This document shows, one piece after another, positions 17,122 to 26,125 of a stretch of DNA of 64,000 nt. Position 1 is the first letter of the stretch. Each line of letters opens with the position of its first letter. This DNA comes from Parabacteroides chinchillae. GTDB lineage: Bacteria; Bacteroidota; Bacteroidia; Bacteroidales; Tannerellaceae. The notes under the pieces are model-generated. The model made no database searches, was not told the DNA's origin, and saw nothing but the letters and a program-made list of their open reading frames with translations. The DNA lies in assembly GCF_900108035.1 (NCBI RefSeq), contig NZ_FNVS01000001.1:372001-436000 (forward strand), written 5' to 3'. Made by a program: the position numbers and the translations under genes.

Positions 17122-17300
17122 TTTGAACGTCAAAACTAAATTGTATATATGATTATAAATATTCTTCAGTGCTGCATTCCGAATTGAAAGGAAGTCGATA
17201 ACTATCACTCCCAAAACAAACGCCAAAATCCCCTTATCTGCCATCATTCCGACCCCGATGTTAAAGATCAATTTCACAAAGATGCAGCCACTGAAGATAT
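17122..17300 (-). pseudogene. Possible membrane-protein remnant
   Basis: The minus strand is open through this stretch and encodes a hydrophobic piece (I-F-N-I-G-V-G-M-M-A-D-K-G-I-L-A-F-V-L-G-V-I-V-I-D-F), consistent with about one and a half membrane helices, ending at a stop near 17120. I see no start codon of its own or recognisable family. Together with the MFS remnant it accounts for most of the 557-bp gap 16744-17300. It may be chance. Confidence 0.3.
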
Positions 17301-17849
17301 TTATCCTATAAAATTATCTTCCTCTTCCCCATCCGGTGTATGAAGTATGAAAGTCGTAGCACCAAGTGTAATAACGGCACCTTCGCCAATCCTTACCTGT
17401 TCTTTTTTACCTAATAAAACACTCCGGAGGAATGTACCTGTCAAGCTGGGAAAATCGCGTAAAGTATAAATATATTTCCCTCTGGCATCCTGTTTCACAT
17501 TAATAACACAATGTTTACGTCCCATACTGGGATCACTGGTAATAACAGGAACTTCCACACCATCGGTATCTTTATTACGACGGCCTATTACATTGTCTCC
17601 CAAAACCAAAGGTAAGTCTTGCTTAAAAGCAAATATATTCTCTATCACAGAGATATAACCGCAAGAAAAATCAGGTTCTTTTACTTCCTCTTCCTCCCCT
17701 GTCTTTGTGCGCACCACTTTCCGTCCTAGTTTCACCTTAAACTGAGAACCGCATTGAGGGCAGACAAATGCAAGAACTTTTCCTTCCGGATATTTAGTTT
17801 CGTCGAACGATAATTGATTATCACATTTAGGGCAGAAAACTCTTTTCAT
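17301..17849 (-). CDS. Zinc-ribbon and FHA-domain protein
   Basis: 182 residues. The N-terminus is a zinc ribbon (Cys 6, 9, 30 and 33; FCPKC and VCPQC). An FHA domain occupies about 80-178, with the GRR and SMGRKHC segments that bind phosphothreonine. It probably recognises a phosphorylated partner in the cytoplasm; no Ser/Thr kinase gene is in the window. A TATCTTTG box on the minus strand at 17886-17893 can drive it. It stands alone. Confidence 0.88.
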   Translation of the reverse strand: MKRVFCPKCDNQLSFDETKYPEGKVLAFVCPQCGSQFKVKLGRKVVRTKTGEEEEVKEPDFSCGYISVIENIFAFKQDLPLVLGDNVIGRRNKDTDGVEVPVITSDPSMGRKHCVINVKQDARGKYIYTLRDFPSLTGTFLRSVLLGKKEQVRIGEGAVITLGATTFILHTPDGEEEDNFIG

Positions 17850-18057
17850 ATTCTATACTGAAATGATTCGTATTTTAATTCGATACAAAGATACACGCTT
17901 TTTTGCATTCGGAGGCATACTTTAGATTTGAATAATCAGATATGACTATCCGTATAATGAACAATTCACCTTACAAAATGGTCTTAATTAAATCAGCGTA
18001 TCAATCGGGAAAAATTGATATATTTACATTGTCAGTAATAAAAACAGAATAAAAAGA

Positions 18058-19068
18058 ATGAAAATCCTCATCCCCTCGCTCATTACCTGTCTAAGTATAT
18101 TCTACAACTGTACGCCTTCCCAAAAGGAAATTGTACCCAATGAAGATATAATAATTCAGGATTCCGTTAAAACAGAAAAGGCTGATACAATAAAAGCTAT
18201 ACATGCCGAAAATATTACAATAGAAAAAGACTTGCTTTATGACAAACACACGTTAAAAGATACATATCCCTATAAAGATACCACCCGTCAATTTCAATGG
18301 GATAAAATACGTAAAAACCTGGCATTGCTTGAAACAATCCAGCAGAAACCATCCCAATGGGGAATACTGCAAAACTATAAGAACAGGAACGGGGAAGCGC
18401 CCCTTATCCGCAACTATATAAGAAACGCATATAAAAGAGTGTCCGACACTCTAGGGATAGAACGCTATCAGTCGGCACCTCTTTATTTATTATCAGATAC
18501 AATTATCCCTGAAAAATACGGACATGATGGAGAATTAGTACGCATAAAAGGAAAAGACGGTAATTTTATACAGATAGAAACCATTTATACTCCCGGAGAA
18601 TGGATGGTTCCCCAAAGATATATCGGGCTGATCAACGATACGGTAACATTTAATAAAGCCATCTTTGTTGACCGTCATAATCAGAACATTGCAACTTTGG
18701 AAAAAGCAAACGGCAAATGGCTTGTACGAAGTATGAATCCATCAACTACCGGTCTGCACAGGCCTCCTTATGCTCAAGAAACGCCATTAGGGATTTTTGT
18801 TATTCAAGAAAAGAAACCCAAAATGATTTATCTCGTGGACGGTTCACAAGAAACCGGAGGCTTTGCCCCTTATGCCAGTCGTTTCACCGACGGAGCTTAT
18901 ATACATGGGGTTCCGGTAAATGCACCCCGTACCGCACCGATAGAATACAGTCCGTCATTGGGTACAACTCCCCGCTCCCACATGTGTGTACGAAATGCAA
19001 CGTCTCACGCGAAATTTATATATGGCTGGACACCTGTTAACGAAACAATTGTTTTTGTATTAGAGTAA
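18058..19068 (+). CDS. L,D-transpeptidase lipoprotein (YkuD fold)
   Basis: 336 residues with an N-terminal lipoprotein-like signal (FYNC, Cys 18). The C-terminal third is a YkuD catalytic domain: His 283 (HGVP) and the active-site block S307-H308-M309-C310-V-R, a close variant of SHGCxR. It should form 3-3 peptidoglycan cross-links or attach proteins to the cell wall in the periplasm. A second transpeptidase gene of a different subfamily follows 34 bp later in the same direction. Confidence 0.88.
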   Translation: MKILIPSLITCLSIFYNCTPSQKEIVPNEDIIIQDSVKTEKADTIKAIHAENITIEKDLLYDKHTLKDTYPYKDTTRQFQWDKIRKNLALLETIQQKPSQWGILQNYKNRNGEAPLIRNYIRNAYKRVSDTLGIERYQSAPLYLLSDTIIPEKYGHDGELVRIKGKDGNFIQIETIYTPGEWMVPQRYIGLINDTVTFNKAIFVDRHNQNIATLEKANGKWLVRSMNPSTTGLHRPPYAQETPLGIFVIQEKKPKMIYLVDGSQETGGFAPYASRFTDGAYIHGVPVNAPRTAPIEYSPSLGTTPRSHMCVRNATSHAKFIYGWTPVNETIVFVLE

Positions 19069-19102
19069 AAATCATATCTTTGCGACATTATTATTTCTGT
19101 TT

Positions 19103-19807
19103 ATGCTAAAATTAATATTATATCTGTGTCTGCTTTTCATACCGGCCAACTACATGTCTACCCGGAATACCGGCAAATATGACTTACCCAAGCCTGATTT
19201 ATATTCTGCAACTTCAGAATGCCGGAAGCTTTACCAAATTATGGGGCTGGAAAACCATATTAACTACATTGCATTTGAAAAAGCTTACACCGGATTCAAG
19301 AAAATTGACAGAAAAGACAAAGGCATCATTACACTGATTGATTTTACCAAACCATCCACCGAAGAACGATTATATGTACTTGACATCAAACATCATAAAC
19401 TCCTGTTCTCTTCACTTGTATCGCACGGAAAAAATAGCGGAAACAATTATGCCACCTCATTTTCCAATGAAAACGGTTCCTATAAAAGTTCATTAGGATT
19501 CTATATCACCGGAAACACCTATCAAGGCAAAAACGGTTATTCTCTTATACTTAACGGATTAGAGAAAGGAATAAACGACAATGCAAAAGAACGCGCTATC
19601 GTAATTCATGGAGCAGATTATGCTAACCCTTCCGCAATTGCTTCCGGTCGTTTGGGGCGTAGCTTCGGATGTCCGGCCTTGCCACAATCTTTATGTAAAC
19701 CCATTATCAATACAATAAAAGGGGGAACGGTTCTTTTTATTTATGCAGAAGATCCCAAATACCTGAGTCAAAGTCGTTTTTTATCTTCCGGCAATCCAAC
19801 ATCGTGA
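19103..19807 (+). CDS. Murein L,D-transpeptidase catalytic-domain protein
   Basis: 234 residues with a signal peptide. The catalytic segment has His 169 (IHGA) and Cys 190 in GRSFGCPALP, the pattern of the murein L,D-transpeptidase catalytic family (YkuD_2-like), distinct from the SHMC type encoded just upstream. It acts on peptidoglycan in the periplasm. It has its own TATCTTTG box at 19075-19082, so the pair need not be co-regulated. Which of the two cross-links and which trims or anchors cannot be told here. Confidence 0.88.
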   Translation: MLKLILYLCLLFIPANYMSTRNTGKYDLPKPDLYSATSECRKLYQIMGLENHINYIAFEKAYTGFKKIDRKDKGIITLIDFTKPSTEERLYVLDIKHHKLLFSSLVSHGKNSGNNYATSFSNENGSYKSSLGFYITGNTYQGKNGYSLILNGLEKGINDNAKERAIVIHGADYANPSAIASGRLGRSFGCPALPQSLCKPIINTIKGGTVLFIYAEDPKYLSQSRFLSSGNPTS

Positions 19808-19832
19808 CCGGAAGATGACAAAAACATAATTC

Positions 19833-21041
19833 TCACTTAGTCCGGGAAGTAAGTTTATTCTCCAATAATCTATATAAATTAGACAGAATATAAGAATCTA
19901 CATTATCGACCGACAATTCATAATTAACCCAAAAGTTTTGCTTTCCGCTTCCTATCAAAGCTGTCTTTGCGTTAAACAGCAAGTGGTAATCATATAATTC
20001 CGGTATCCCGGATAACAAGTACAAATCATCCAGACACTGTACAACCTCTAAGACAGACCGTTTTCCACGATCTTGTTCCATTAACAAAAACCATATATAA
20101 TTACTCAATACTTCTTCATTGGTTTGTTCCATATTAAACTCCCGGATAAGAACATTCATCCGTTCTTTCAAATCCGTTTGATTATCAGGAAAAGCACCAG
20201 AAGCTAAACACTTCATCGTTTTATTAATAAAGCCCGCTTTAAGCATATCATTAGCCCATTCCACCCATCTTTGATTAATAATATCCTCTCCGAAAACAGT
20301 CAATGCCAGGATTTCGCATGTAACCGGCACTTTAGTTACAATATCCTTATAACTATAGAGAGTACACGGATGCAAAGAAAAACGTTGTACTACATAAAGC
20401 AATTGTTCTATATCATTATGTAAGTCTAGTTTTGGAAATAATTTTACCGGTACTCCGAAATAAGCCATATCAGACTGAATCAAAAAAATACATTTACCAT
20501 CCAGATAGGCATCTATATTCTTTATATATTCCTCCTCTTTTCCGGGAGTAACAGGCAAATAATAAGGAATGATCATACAAATAAGCAATTTTTCCCGTCC
20601 CGATTTATCCTTTTCCTGATAAATTCCCGTTCTGAAAACATAATCATTTTTTATACATTCGAACTGAGCTTGTTCGACCTGTTTTATCGGCTCGTCCCAA
20701 TCATAGCGTTCCAAAACGTCAAACATCAGTTTTCTTAAAAGCTTTGGCTTTCTGTAATTATTAATATAAGTTAGCAACAACACCAATGGGAGACCAAACA
20801 TAAAAGGAAGGAAGGATACAGAAACCAACAACTCATAAGGCATATTGCCTGATAAGAAACCAGTAATAAGTAATATAATTACACATGGGGTACAAAACAA
20901 AATCACCAGTGACAAAGAATAAATCCACCAGCCTTTATATGTTTTAAATTCAAGTTTACCTATTTCATCTATATCATTTATAAGCAATGATAAGTATTGT
21001 TTAATATCAGCAAATGATATTTTATCTTCTCTCAATTCCAT
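19833..21041 (-). CDS. Uncharacterised membrane protein with large cytoplasmic domain
   Basis: 402 residues; I do not recognise the family. Two membrane helices lie near residues 46-68 and 74-94, preceded by a short cytoplasmic arm. The remaining 300 residues are soluble, rich in aromatic and acidic residues, with no known motif; cysteines are scattered. The gene is convergent with the transpeptidase gene (26 bp apart). A leader with a short peptide and a terminator-like hairpin lies 170-250 bp upstream on the same strand. Confidence 0.7.
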   Translation of the reverse strand: MELREDKISFADIKQYLSLLINDIDEIGKLEFKTYKGWWIYSLSLVILFCTPCVIILLITGFLSGNMPYELLVSVSFLPFMFGLPLVLLLTYINNYRKPKLLRKLMFDVLERYDWDEPIKQVEQAQFECIKNDYVFRTGIYQEKDKSGREKLLICMIIPYYLPVTPGKEEEYIKNIDAYLDGKCIFLIQSDMAYFGVPVKLFPKLDLHNDIEQLLYVVQRFSLHPCTLYSYKDIVTKVPVTCEILALTVFGEDIINQRWVEWANDMLKAGFINKTMKCLASGAFPDNQTDLKERMNVLIREFNMEQTNEEVLSNYIWFLLMEQDRGKRSVLEVVQCLDDLYLLSGIPELYDYHLLFNAKTALIGSGKQNFWVNYELSVDNVDSYILSNLYRLLENKLTSRTK

Positions 21042-21203
21042 GATTTTCTTTTAGAAGTTATAAAGATAGCACATACCAACCAGAATTACAGCAGCTCTTA
21101 AAACAAAAACTAATTCATAATTATGACTTTTAAAAATTATAACTATGAATCGATAAAAACATTATTATGATTATATTCATTTGAAATAAAACGGCAAGTA
21201 TAT

Positions 21204-21288
21204 AAAAAAGAAAAGGTCATCCTCACGGACAACCAATCTTCATTGTTAACCTTAAATCTAATACCATGAAAAACACGATGCAAATATA
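21204..21288 (-). ncRNA. Putative small RNA / attenuator leader
   Basis: On the minus strand a TATATTTG box (21281-21288) is followed by a 14-residue open frame (21267 to 21223). Next is an 8-bp hairpin, GGTTGTCC-GTGA-GGATGACC (21234 to 21215, two G-U pairs), and the T tract TTTTCTTTTTT. The peptide's TGA lies exactly in the hairpin loop, so a ribosome reaching it would cover the stem. No good -33 element is visible. It lies in the 356-bp gap before the gene starting at 21041, which it could regulate, or it could be a free RNA. Confidence 0.5.
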
Positions 21289-21397
21289 ACAGTTATATGT
21301 TATACAGCATACTATATCGTCTAAAAATAGTATCTTATTAACTTTATTTAGTCAAAACATGCTCTAAAACATATCTTACTGCTATTAAAACCTCTCT

Positions 21398-22864
21398 TTA
21401 TTGAACAAATTTCACATCGATGCCTTTATCTTCCTTTGCTTTTAATCCTAAAACACGCCCTTGCTGATTTACCTTTCCGGTAATAAATTCGGGTATATTA
21501 TATGACTTCATAAAACGAAAATAAAATTCCGGGTCTTCCTGAGGCAGTAAAAATGGCTTGTGTGCCTGTCCATCCTCATCAACATAAGCAAAGAAAGGAC
21601 GGGTGTAAAGTCCGTCAATCCGTCGGCTACTAAATACAATCCAACGGCTGTTACTACTCCACGAATGATAACTTTCCACATCATCACTATTTACTATATT
21701 CAATGGATATATATTATTAGTAGCCAGACCCAGCATATACAAATCGGCATCTTTATGCCAGATAGAAAAGTTGCCGTAACCGGACAAAGTAAAAAGTAAA
21801 TACTTCCCATCCGGAGAAACCCGGGGAAAAGAAACACTCTTTCCATCAGCAACTGCATTATATAAAGTATCGACTGTAGTTCCGAACCGACGCGCAGAAG
21901 GGTCGAAAGACACAGAACACAAACTATATTTCACCTCATTATATTCTCTTGGCATCGGACGGGCTTGAGCCGTACAGAAAAAAAGCCTTTTACCATCCGG
22001 CGAGAAGGTCGGAAATGTTTCGAATGAAGATTCTGAAGAAAGCAAAGGAGATGTTACGATCTCATGCTTTTCGGTATCATAGACCACTACATCAGAAGCA
22101 GAATCAAACACTTCCACCCGATTCTTATCATTCATATGGAATGACTGTTTTGTTTTATTTACGGAAAAAGCGACATACTTTCCCGAAGGATGCCAAGAAG
22201 GATAAACTAGCGGCGAAATAGTCTGTTCCGTCTTCGTATTCAGCTTTTCCACTTTGTCGCCATCTATCAATATAGTACACGGATAAGTCTCACGCATGTG
22301 GAAAAGCATCTTATCCGGATTCTGCATACAAAAAGAGTGACAGTTCATACAATTATTACCACTCATTTTATTCTCTACAATTGCATCTTCCGTATAATTC
22401 TCAAGATTACGCTGATAGATTCCCATGTGATTCCAAAGTTCATAACCCGGCTCGATTAAACGATACGCCAGCCAGGAATCAATCGGTTCGTTTGCCACAT
22501 CAATATTAAAAGGTGCATAAGCAATCCATTCGCCATCCACCTTTGCCTGAATAGTTACACCAATACTTTTGCCTGTTGATAACTGCAATATTTTTTTCCA
22601 TTTAGATGCGGGTATGACAAAGCTATTCCCTTTTTTTGCCTTTACTTCAATCGTTTCAGTTTCTGAAGTAATCAAAGCCCGGGCATCCTGGCACTGATTT
22701 TTCAATTCAAAATTCAGAGGAGCAATGTTGGAAGGAATTGTTACACCTACATAATCAGGAAATATCACAGGTTGCACTTCCAGATTTTTCTTCACCAGTA
22801 CCGGTTCGGAGCAAGCCATCAAAAGGGCTAACATCCACAAATATATCGTTTGTTTATTCATCAT
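21398..22864 (-). CDS. TolB-like PD40 beta-propeller lipoprotein with a CxxCH motif
   Basis: 488 residues. The lipobox LLMAC puts the lipidated Cys at 18. An N-terminal beta domain (to about 130) is followed by a loop with C172-M-N-C175-H176 and an extra Cys at 179, the haem c attachment pattern. The rest is a propeller with PD40/WD40-like blades (YPSWHPSGKYVAFS, FPTFSPDGKRLFF, FPRVSPDGKYLLF). It sits 5 bp after a DUF6057-like membrane protein. Whether haem is bound depends on a cytochrome c maturation system, which the window does not show. Confidence 0.78.
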   Translation of the reverse strand: MMNKQTIYLWMLALLMACSEPVLVKKNLEVQPVIFPDYVGVTIPSNIAPLNFELKNQCQDARALITSETETIEVKAKKGNSFVIPASKWKKILQLSTGKSIGVTIQAKVDGEWIAYAPFNIDVANEPIDSWLAYRLIEPGYELWNHMGIYQRNLENYTEDAIVENKMSGNNCMNCHSFCMQNPDKMLFHMRETYPCTILIDGDKVEKLNTKTEQTISPLVYPSWHPSGKYVAFSVNKTKQSFHMNDKNRVEVFDSASDVVVYDTEKHEIVTSPLLSSESSFETFPTFSPDGKRLFFCTAQARPMPREYNEVKYSLCSVSFDPSARRFGTTVDTLYNAVADGKSVSFPRVSPDGKYLLFTLSGYGNFSIWHKDADLYMLGLATNNIYPLNIVNSDDVESYHSWSSNSRWIVFSSRRIDGLYTRPFFAYVDEDGQAHKPFLLPQEDPEFYFRFMKSYNIPEFITGKVNQQGRVLGLKAKEDKGIDVKFVQ

Positions 22865-22869
22865 TCCTC

Positions 22870-24621
22870 CTATTTAAACATATAATAGAACCAATAGGTG
22901 TCACCATACGAACGCCCTAACAATCCAGGCAAAGCATTCGGATTATTCCGGTTAGCAAGCACTTGCCTTTTATATTCATCAAAACGCTTTACAATAGACT
23001 CCGAAACACCAAAACGTTTCCAGTAATCAGATTCTCTTTCCGACAATGTTATTACAGCTTCCTGATAACTGGTTGGCAATACAGGAAGCAGGTCCGTACC
23101 GTAATATGTCTCTATCATATTCTTAAACTTATCCATATCCTTCATTAACAGATAAAATACGCCCAAATATTGAAATGCGGCTTTATTTGCGGGATTCTGT
23201 TCCGCCATCAACCGGAGATCAGCATCAAAACCGTCTATCTGAGACAAAATACTATTTTTCAAAAGTCCTTTTCGCATATTACCCAGCAATGGATCACTCT
23301 CTACTTCAGCATCATTATAAAGAAATTTACGTTGTTCTTTTGCCCAATCTCTATAATAAAGCGTATTTTCCAGAACGGCTATATATTTTTCAGCAACCGG
23401 ATAAGTACCATATATTAAATTGGTTTGCACTAAACGTTTCATCATACGCGGGTTACCATCACACAAAGAACCCAGATTGCTCTCAAACGCCATTTCCTGT
23501 GCAATTGCCACATTGCCCATTGCAAAATAAACATCACTCAGCAAAGTTGAAACATTTGCCGATTTATTCCAAGTGACAGCCAATCCTTGCGGTCCACGCT
23601 GGTCATATTTAAAAGCATCCTCTGCCAACTGCCCTTTATGTGCAAGCGCCATATTTGCATAACACATATAAAGATAGTTTGTCATCGGCTTTCTGCACAT
23701 TTCCAATATTTTATCCCATTGTTCGGTACGAGCATAATAGTCCATCGTCTTCATCTGATAAGACTTGCTATCACCATACTTTTCTACACCTTTCCAGAAA
23801 AGGAAACAGATTAACAAAATCTGGATCGCACTTGCAATCACCAGCATTTTTCCTTTTAGTTCATTTTTATGCCGTAAAATAAAAACGATCAACAATGATA
23901 ACAAAAAAGACAACCATGAATAATAAATAACTTTATCCGGTACCAAACGTACATGATAATAGGCATCGGGCAAGAATGCAAAACGATATTCCCCGATAAA
24001 AGAGAAATAAACACTACCTATTCCAAGTAACAAGGCAATAAATCCCGTACCAAGAAAATAATACCAGCAAGAAGTTCGATTGATTACTTCACACAACATA
24101 ATAGCCAAAGCAAACAAGCTAAAAACGGCACCTGCAAAAAAGAATAATAAAATAGTAGCAACGAGACTCGCAACCAACCGGTATATAACCGGTTTTATCT
24201 TCAACACTCCATATAGAACCAATAACATCATGCCCAAGGCAATCGTCCCTTGTAATATATAGTTATTATCAAAATGAACAAATAACAATGTCAGAACCGG
24301 AAGCAAAGGTAGTATAAACAAGTGTGTTTTCGGGTCGATCTGCTTCAGTACCATGCTAGTAAGAAGCCCAATCATAGTTAGCAGTGCCGCAGTAATAACT
24401 GCTCCTGCATACGGTACAATAAAAAACTGCACCAAACTTTCAGTGATAACCAAAGCCAAGCCTCCAGGCTTCATCAACATCTCTGAAATGGATGGCCAGG
24501 AAATCTGAAACAGTTGATTTTGTTCAACACTATAAAAATGAAATTCACTGAATACCGATAAAAAAATACTCAGGGACAAGAATATAATCAGATAAAATAA
24601 AATATCCGGTAATTTTTTCAT
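22870..24621 (-). CDS. DUF6057-like polytopic membrane protein
   Basis: 583 residues. The first half (to about 275) has roughly eight to nine membrane helices; the second half is soluble and helical, like degenerate TPRs (SANVSTLLSDVYFAMGNVAI). I assign DUF6057 from memory of this Bacteroidales family and its TolB-like neighbour. No biochemical role is known to me. It lies between the ModF-like ATPase (12 bp upstream) and the propeller lipoprotein (5 bp downstream), which suggests one envelope function. Confidence 0.7.
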   Translation of the reverse strand: MKKLPDILFYLIIFLSLSIFLSVFSEFHFYSVEQNQLFQISWPSISEMLMKPGGLALVITESLVQFFIVPYAGAVITAALLTMIGLLTSMVLKQIDPKTHLFILPLLPVLTLLFVHFDNNYILQGTIALGMMLLVLYGVLKIKPVIYRLVASLVATILLFFFAGAVFSLFALAIMLCEVINRTSCWYYFLGTGFIALLLGIGSVYFSFIGEYRFAFLPDAYYHVRLVPDKVIYYSWLSFLLSLLIVFILRHKNELKGKMLVIASAIQILLICFLFWKGVEKYGDSKSYQMKTMDYYARTEQWDKILEMCRKPMTNYLYMCYANMALAHKGQLAEDAFKYDQRGPQGLAVTWNKSANVSTLLSDVYFAMGNVAIAQEMAFESNLGSLCDGNPRMMKRLVQTNLIYGTYPVAEKYIAVLENTLYYRDWAKEQRKFLYNDAEVESDPLLGNMRKGLLKNSILSQIDGFDADLRLMAEQNPANKAAFQYLGVFYLLMKDMDKFKNMIETYYGTDLLPVLPTSYQEAVITLSERESDYWKRFGVSESIVKRFDEYKRQVLANRNNPNALPGLLGRSYGDTYWFYYMFK

Positions 24622-24633
24622 AACATTGAAGTA

Positions 24634-26103
24634 TTAAGCATGTTTCACCAGTTGAAAACGTTTATCAACGCAAGCCGGTAATTCATGCGGATAGTGGGTC
24701 ACATATATCAGCGTCTTTCCCGGACGTGAACAAAATTGTTCTATTATATCAGCAGCTTTTTTCTTATTGCTCACGTCCAGTCCATGAAGCGGTTCATCCA
24801 GAATTATTAAATCAGGATCTTTCACAAATGCACGGGCCAACAAAGCCAAACGTTGTTCGCCCGACGAAAGAGTAGGGAATGGTCGGTCTTTCAAATCCCC
24901 AATGCCAAATACCTGCATCCATGCCAATGCAATCCCCTGTTGTTCCTCATTACATTTACGATACAAACCAATAGAATCAAAAAAACCGGAACCGACAATA
25001 TTAATAGTCGGAACATTTTCCATATAATAAAGGTGCATTTCCGGAGAAACATACCCTATTCTCTTTTTAATGTCCCAAATACTTTCGCCAGAACCACGTT
25101 TCCGGTCAAACAGATAAAGCGTATTAGCGTATGATTGCGGATTATCGGCATATACAAGGCTGAGCAAAGTAGATTTACCAGCACCATTCGGACCAAACAA
25201 AGCCCATTTTTCGCCATTCTTTACTTCCCAGTCAATATCTTTCAGAATAGTTCGGGTTCCATACTTAATACAAACATGTTCCATACGAAAAGTAACCTCG
25301 TGCGTGGAAGGCTCTTTTTCACCTCCATTCGGAAGAAAAACAAATTTCTCTCGAGAGAAACCAGATTTTCTCTCGGATGGAAACAATTTTGCAACTAGTT
25401 CCGCATCCTGCAAAAACTGAGTACGCGACATCGGTTTCAGTATATTCCGGTTATAAACAGGAAGCACATCCGTTATCATTTCAGGTATGTCATTCGGATT
25501 AGAAAGCAGCAAAACAACCTGTACGCTTTCCAACTTTGTCATCTGCTGAAGCATCTCCACCAACAAATCGCGCGAAGGAGCATCTAATCCGATAAACGGA
25601 TTATCGAGAATAAGAATACGGGGACGGCTTAACAATGTTCTTACAACCAAAAACTTCCGTAATTCGCCACTGGATAAGAATATTAATTTTTTAGGCAATA
25701 ATTCTTCTATTCCGAAAAGAGATAGCACTTTTGCTAATTCTTCCGTATCTATATAATCCTTCAATATTTCCTCAACCGTAGGCATTTCATCTGTTTCCGT
25801 AGAATGCCAACGTTGTTGGTAATAAGAATTACGGCAATCTGCCAACGAATAAATATCTTTAAAAGCAATGCATTTAACCAGTTCGCTCACTTTTCCGTCA
25901 TAGCCGAACACAACATCACCCTCTTTAATCGCAAACTTACGTTGCATCATATCCGCAATCAACGTTTTACCAGCTCCATTCGGGCCGATAACAGCCCATT
26001 GCTGTCCTTCTTCTATATCCCAATTGACAGGCGCAGCAAAACGTAGCTCCGGTAAACGGGTCACAACCTGTTGTATACTTACTATTTTCTTCCGATTATC
26101 CAT
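24634..26103 (-). CDS. ModF/PhrA-like protein with two ABC ATPase domains
   Basis: 489 residues from the ATG at 26103; a longer frame to 26151 would overlap the argB end. Each half has Walker A (GPNGAGKT near 40 and GPNGAGKS), a signature (LSSGELRK and LSSGEQRL) and Walker B. In the first domain Walker B reads ILILDNP, with Asn in place of the catalytic Glu; the second has LIILDEP. There is no membrane domain. The family is annotated as molybdate-related or photorepair ATPases, but its true role is unclear. It lies 22 bp after argB. Confidence 0.83.
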   Translation of the reverse strand: MDNRKKIVSIQQVVTRLPELRFAAPVNWDIEEGQQWAVIGPNGAGKTLIADMMQRKFAIKEGDVVFGYDGKVSELVKCIAFKDIYSLADCRNSYYQQRWHSTETDEMPTVEEILKDYIDTEELAKVLSLFGIEELLPKKLIFLSSGELRKFLVVRTLLSRPRILILDNPFIGLDAPSRDLLVEMLQQMTKLESVQVVLLLSNPNDIPEMITDVLPVYNRNILKPMSRTQFLQDAELVAKLFPSERKSGFSREKFVFLPNGGEKEPSTHEVTFRMEHVCIKYGTRTILKDIDWEVKNGEKWALFGPNGAGKSTLLSLVYADNPQSYANTLYLFDRKRGSGESIWDIKKRIGYVSPEMHLYYMENVPTINIVGSGFFDSIGLYRKCNEEQQGIALAWMQVFGIGDLKDRPFPTLSSGEQRLALLARAFVKDPDLIILDEPLHGLDVSNKKKAADIIEQFCSRPGKTLIYVTHYPHELPACVDKRFQLVKHA

Positions 26104-26125
26104 TTTCTTTTTGTACTTACAGATA

